From JAQBQH01 sp035607415 (GTDB lineage Bacteria > Myxococcota_A > Polyangia > Palsa-1104), in contig DATNAQ010000101.1 in assembly GCA_035607415.1 (NCBI GenBank), forward strand, positions 62,001 through 126,000: a DNA stretch of 64,000 nucleotides. The letters run 5' to 3'. Position 1 is the first letter of the stretch. The number at the start of each line of letters is the position of its first letter. Below, piece by piece: positions 61,633-64,000 of this stretch. The notes beneath the pieces were generated by a model. That model saw only the letters and a program-made list of their open reading frames with translations, had not been told where the DNA came from and did not search any database. The position numbers and the translations under genes were made by a program.

Positions 61633-62042
61633 CGCTGACCGACTTCGAGCGCGACTGGGCGCAGACGATCGGGCGCGCGCTCCTGCCCGCCGGTGCGCTC
61701 GACGGAGCCACCGACGGCATCGACCTCGGCGCGCGCTACGCCGAGGAGTGCGCGATCTCGCCGTGGTACGCGGCGCTCGCGTTTCGCGCGTCGCTGTGGC
61801 TGACGTGGCTGGCGCCGCTGTGGATGATGGGGCGTCTGCGCACGTTCGGCGGCGTCGACGGCGCCACCCAGGTGGAGGTGCTGGAGCGCCTGCTCAAGCA
61901 TCGGGTCTACTTCGTGCGCATGGCGGGGCTGTTCTTCAAGCTCGCGGTGTGCACGCTCCTGCTCGGCGACGAGCCGACGCTGGCGCAGCTCGGCGCGTAC
62001 AAGCTCGCGCCGGTCGCGCGGCTGAAGAAGACCGGGTCGTGA
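61629..62042 (+). CDS. Small protein upstream of a GMC oxidoreductase, possible partner
   Basis: 137 residues. The N-terminus (TDFERDWAQTIGRALLPAG) and a hydrophobic helix (ALAFRASLWLTWLAPLWMM) suggest a membrane-associated helper. Some GMC dehydrogenases have a small partner subunit encoded just upstream, which is the reason for suggesting a partner role; sequence similarity to known small subunits is not evident to me. It begins in the preceding stop (GTGA). Confidence 0.6.
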   Translation: MTLTDFERDWAQTIGRALLPAGALDGATDGIDLGARYAEECAISPWYAALAFRASLWLTWLAPLWMMGRLRTFGGVDGATQVEVLERLLKHRVYFVRMAGLFFKLAVCTLLLGDEPTLAQLGAYKLAPVARLKKTGS

Positions 62043-62066
62043 GGACGGCGTCGTGAGGACGGCGTC
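62039..62066 (+). repeat. 14-base tandem duplication at the ribosome-binding site of the GMC gene
   Basis: GTGAGGACGGCGTC occurs twice in direct tandem, ending directly at the GTG start of the oxidoreductase (62067). The first copy also spans the stop of the upstream gene. Each copy carries GAGGA, so it duplicates the translation signal. Confidence 0.8.
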
Positions 62067-63581
62067 GTGAGCGCCGGCGCGTTCGTCGAGGGCGCAGTGT
62101 CGGGGCTGCCGCTCGAGGAGGCCGACTTCGTGATCGTCGGCTCGGGCGCCGGCGGCGGCGCGGCGGCGCGCGTCCTGGCGGCGTCGGGCGCGCGCGTGGT
62201 CGTGCTCGAGGAAGGGCCGCGGCTCGATCCGAAGACGCTCGGCGTGTCCGAGGGCGCGTCGCGCAATCGGCTGTTCCGCAACCAGGGCAAGCAGGCGGCG
62301 TTCGGGCGGGCGACGACGCCGATCCTGCAAGGGCGCTGCGTCGGCGGCACCACGTTCGTGAACTCGGCGATCGTGTGGCGGCTGCCGGCGAAGATCCTCG
62401 AGCGTTGGCACGACGAGTTCGGCCTCGCCGACGGGCTACCGGCGCGCGCGCTCGACGAGGCGGCGGCGCGCGTCGAGGAGGAGCTCTCGGTGCGGCCGGT
62501 CGTCGAGGGCGTGACCGCGAGCCAGTCCGATCTGCTGCTGCGCAAGGGATCGCAGGCGGCAGGCATCGAAGGGCGCCTCATCCATCGCTACGAAAAAGGG
62601 TGCCGCGGCTCGGGGCGCTGCTTTCACGGCTGCCCGCACGAGGCCAAGCAGTCCACCGCGGTGACCTCGCTGCGCCGCGCGGTCGGCGACGGCGGCTTCG
62701 TGGTCGCGGGCGCGCGCGTCGAGCGTGTCGAGCGGCGCGGCGGCCGCGCGGTCGCCGTGCATGGCTTTTTCAGCGGCGACGGGCCCGAGCACGGCCAGCG
62801 CTTCCGGCTCGCGGCGAAAAAGGCGATCGTCGTCTGCGGCGGCGCGATCCAATCATCGAACCTGCTCTGGCGCTCGGGCGTGCGCTCGGCGCACCTCGGC
62901 CGGCACTTCATGGCGCATCCCGGTACCGCGGTCATGGGGCTCTATCCCGAGCGCGTCGACGCCTGGACGGGCGCGTCGCAAGGCTACGAGGCGTTCGGGC
63001 TGCGCGACACGCTCGGCGTGAAGTTCGAGAGCATCAACGTGCCGCCCGAGGTGACCGGCGCGCGCCTGCCCGGCGCCGGCGCGCGGTTCGCGGCGCGCCT
63101 GACCGAGCTGCCGTACGTCGCCAACTGGGCGGTCGCGCTCAAGGCCGAAGCCGAGGGACGCGTGCGTCCGTCGCTCTTGTTCGGCGATTACGTGCGCTAC
63201 GACCTGACGCGCGGCGATCTCGAGCGGCTGCGCCAGGGCATGCGCAAGCTCGCCGAGATGCACTTCGACGCCGGCGCGCGCGAGGTCATCACCGGCGTGG
63301 CCGGGCTGCCCGAGAGCCTCCGCTCGCGCGACGAGGTCTCGGTGTTCGACGACGCGCCGCTCGATCCGCGCGGCTACAACCTCGTCATGACGCACCTGTT
63401 CGGCGGCTGCCGCGCGGGGCGCGACGCGGCCACGAGCGTGGTCGATCCGACGCTGAAGGTGCACGGCGTCGACGGGTTCTACGTGATGGACGCGAGCGTG
63501 TTCCCCACCAACACCGGCGTGAACCCGCAGCATTCGATCATGAGCATCGCCGGCGTCGCCGCCGCGCGGCTCGCCGGTTAG
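62067..63581 (+). CDS. GMC-family oxidoreductase (FAD)
   Basis: 504 residues. The FAD-binding GSGAGGG (25-31) and EEG (48-50) at the N-terminus, the GRCVGGTTFVNSAI second motif, and the C-terminal MTHLFGGCR ... PQHSIMSIAG with His of the active site define the family. A Cys-rich stretch (KGCRGSGRCFHGCPHE) in the middle is seen in membrane-bound dehydrogenases and cholesterol/long-chain alcohol oxidases and might bind metal. Substrate unknown, probably an alcohol or sterol. The stop overlaps the convergent VOC gene by 4 bases. Confidence 0.88.
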   Translation: MSAGAFVEGAVSGLPLEEADFVIVGSGAGGGAAARVLAASGARVVVLEEGPRLDPKTLGVSEGASRNRLFRNQGKQAAFGRATTPILQGRCVGGTTFVNSAIVWRLPAKILERWHDEFGLADGLPARALDEAAARVEEELSVRPVVEGVTASQSDLLLRKGSQAAGIEGRLIHRYEKGCRGSGRCFHGCPHEAKQSTAVTSLRRAVGDGGFVVAGARVERVERRGGRAVAVHGFFSGDGPEHGQRFRLAAKKAIVVCGGAIQSSNLLWRSGVRSAHLGRHFMAHPGTAVMGLYPERVDAWTGASQGYEAFGLRDTLGVKFESINVPPEVTGARLPGAGARFAARLTELPYVANWAVALKAEAEGRVRPSLLFGDYVRYDLTRGDLERLRQGMRKLAEMHFDAGAREVITGVAGLPESLRSRDEVSVFDDAPLDPRGYNLVMTHLFGGCRAGRDAATSVVDPTLKVHGVDGFYVMDASVFPTNTGVNPQHSIMSIAGVAAARLAG

Positions 63582-63997
63582 ATCTTCTCCAGGAGCTCGA
63601 CGCGGTTGCCGAACGGATCGCGCAGCTCGAAGCGGCGCAGGCCGAGGATCGGCTCGCCGTCGAGGATCTGGACGCCGGCGCGCTCGAGGCGGGCGCGGAT
63701 GGCGTCGAGGCGCACGACCTCGTAGGCGACGTGCGCGCGCGTGGCCGTGCGCTCGACGCCGGGTGACTCGACGCCGATGTGCAGCTGGCGATCGCCGGCC
63801 TGCATCCACAGGCCACCGCGCGCGCGCAGGACGGCGGGCTTCTCGAGCTCGGTCATGCCGAGGAGCTCGCCGTAGAAGCGGCGCGCCTCGGGCTCGCCGC
63901 CGGGTGGGATCATGATCTGCGCGTGGGCGATGCTGACGATGCGCGGCGGGCGCAGATCGGCCGCGCCTGACGAGGTGCCCTCCCCCGCCGTCGGCAC
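63578..63997 (-). CDS. VOC family protein, possibly 5' truncated by the window edge
   Basis: Up to 139 residues. A single VOC module: IVSIAHAQIMIPPGGEPEARRFYGELLGM at the start, LHIGVE and HVAYEV in the middle, RRFELRDPFGNRVELLE at the end; all positions of the fold are present. The GTG at 63997 is near the edge, so the true start may lie beyond it. Function unknown; glyoxalase or dioxygenase relatives are possible. Confidence 0.8.
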   Translation of the reverse strand: MPTAGEGTSSGAADLRPPRIVSIAHAQIMIPPGGEPEARRFYGELLGMTELEKPAVLRARGGLWMQAGDRQLHIGVESPGVERTATRAHVAYEVVRLDAIRARLERAGVQILDGEPILGLRRFELRDPFGNRVELLEKI

Positions 63998-64000
63998 CGC

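Noticed and set aside
62053..62055. GTG 62053 in the first repeat copy as the GMC oxidoreductase start
   Set aside because: It is out of frame with the enzyme; GTG 62067 is in frame.

Overview
The window is very GC-rich, gene-dense bacterial chromosome with many GTG starts, short or overlapping gene junctions, many lipoproteins, three eukaryote-like Ser/Thr kinases (two with clear PEGA-type C-terminal repeats), an FHA-type sigma-54 activator and very long TPR proteins. An IF3 with a long Pro/Ala tail also fits. Together these suggest a member of the Myxococcota (myxobacterial or Haliangium/Kofleria-like lineage). This is inference from gene content; no rRNA is present. I see no insertion sequence, prophage, integrase or CRISPR array, so the region reads as native chromosome.

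Layout. (1) 1-4559, + strand: an ethylmalonyl-CoA-pathway operon (mesaconyl-CoA hydratase, malyl-CoA lyase, 3-hydroxyacyl-CoA dehydrogenase, epimerase, crotonyl-CoA carboxylase/reductase). (2) 4711-8695: a lipoprotein, a small protein, an AAA+ ATPase resembling the one in extracellular contractile injection systems, a small barrel-like protein and tRNA-Arg. (3) 8807-11320, - strand: surE-pcm-M23 lipoprotein-apt, every junction overlapping. (4) 11374-12158: a VOC protein and an exported protein. (5) 19879 down to 12166, - strand: a translation super-operon flanked by tRNAs (tRNA-Val, thrS, infC, rpmI, rplT, pheS, pheT, ihfA, merR-like, tRNA-Pro, terminator). (6) 19923-26844: hybrid histidine kinase and acyl-CoA synthetase (-), then UbiB-like kinase and a TMTC-like membrane glycosyltransferase (+). 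(7) 27003-35028: lipoproteins and a translationally coupled kinase / TPR / FHA-sigma54 activator operon. (8) 35053-39063: DEAD-box helicase, aldo/keto reductase, rlmN. (9) 39082-59415, all - strand: two tandem Ser/Thr kinases, an alpha-toroid membrane-anchored protein, a small membrane protein, a metzincin-like lipoprotein with its partner lipoprotein, and two giant paralogous TPR proteins (2065 and 1745 residues). (10) 59521-63997: hutH, two unknown proteins, a GMC oxidoreductase and a VOC protein.

How parts work together. Region 1 would assimilate acetyl-CoA via crotonyl-CoA and ethylmalonyl-CoA to glyoxylate and propionyl-CoA; the mutase and the methylsuccinyl-CoA dehydrogenase are not in the window. 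Region 5 supplies translation initiation factor, ribosomal proteins, two aminoacyl-tRNA synthetases and two tRNAs. Regions 7 and 9 look like signalling and cell-envelope modules: kinases, a phospho-responsive-type activator, lipoproteins and scaffolds. The least explained part is the giant TPR pair at 47981-59415 with short repeated linear motifs in the disordered N-termini.

Promoters that I can propose share a -35 near TTGAC and a -10 beginning TAC or TATAAT; two genes (hutH and the kinase at 42676) would give leaderless mRNAs.
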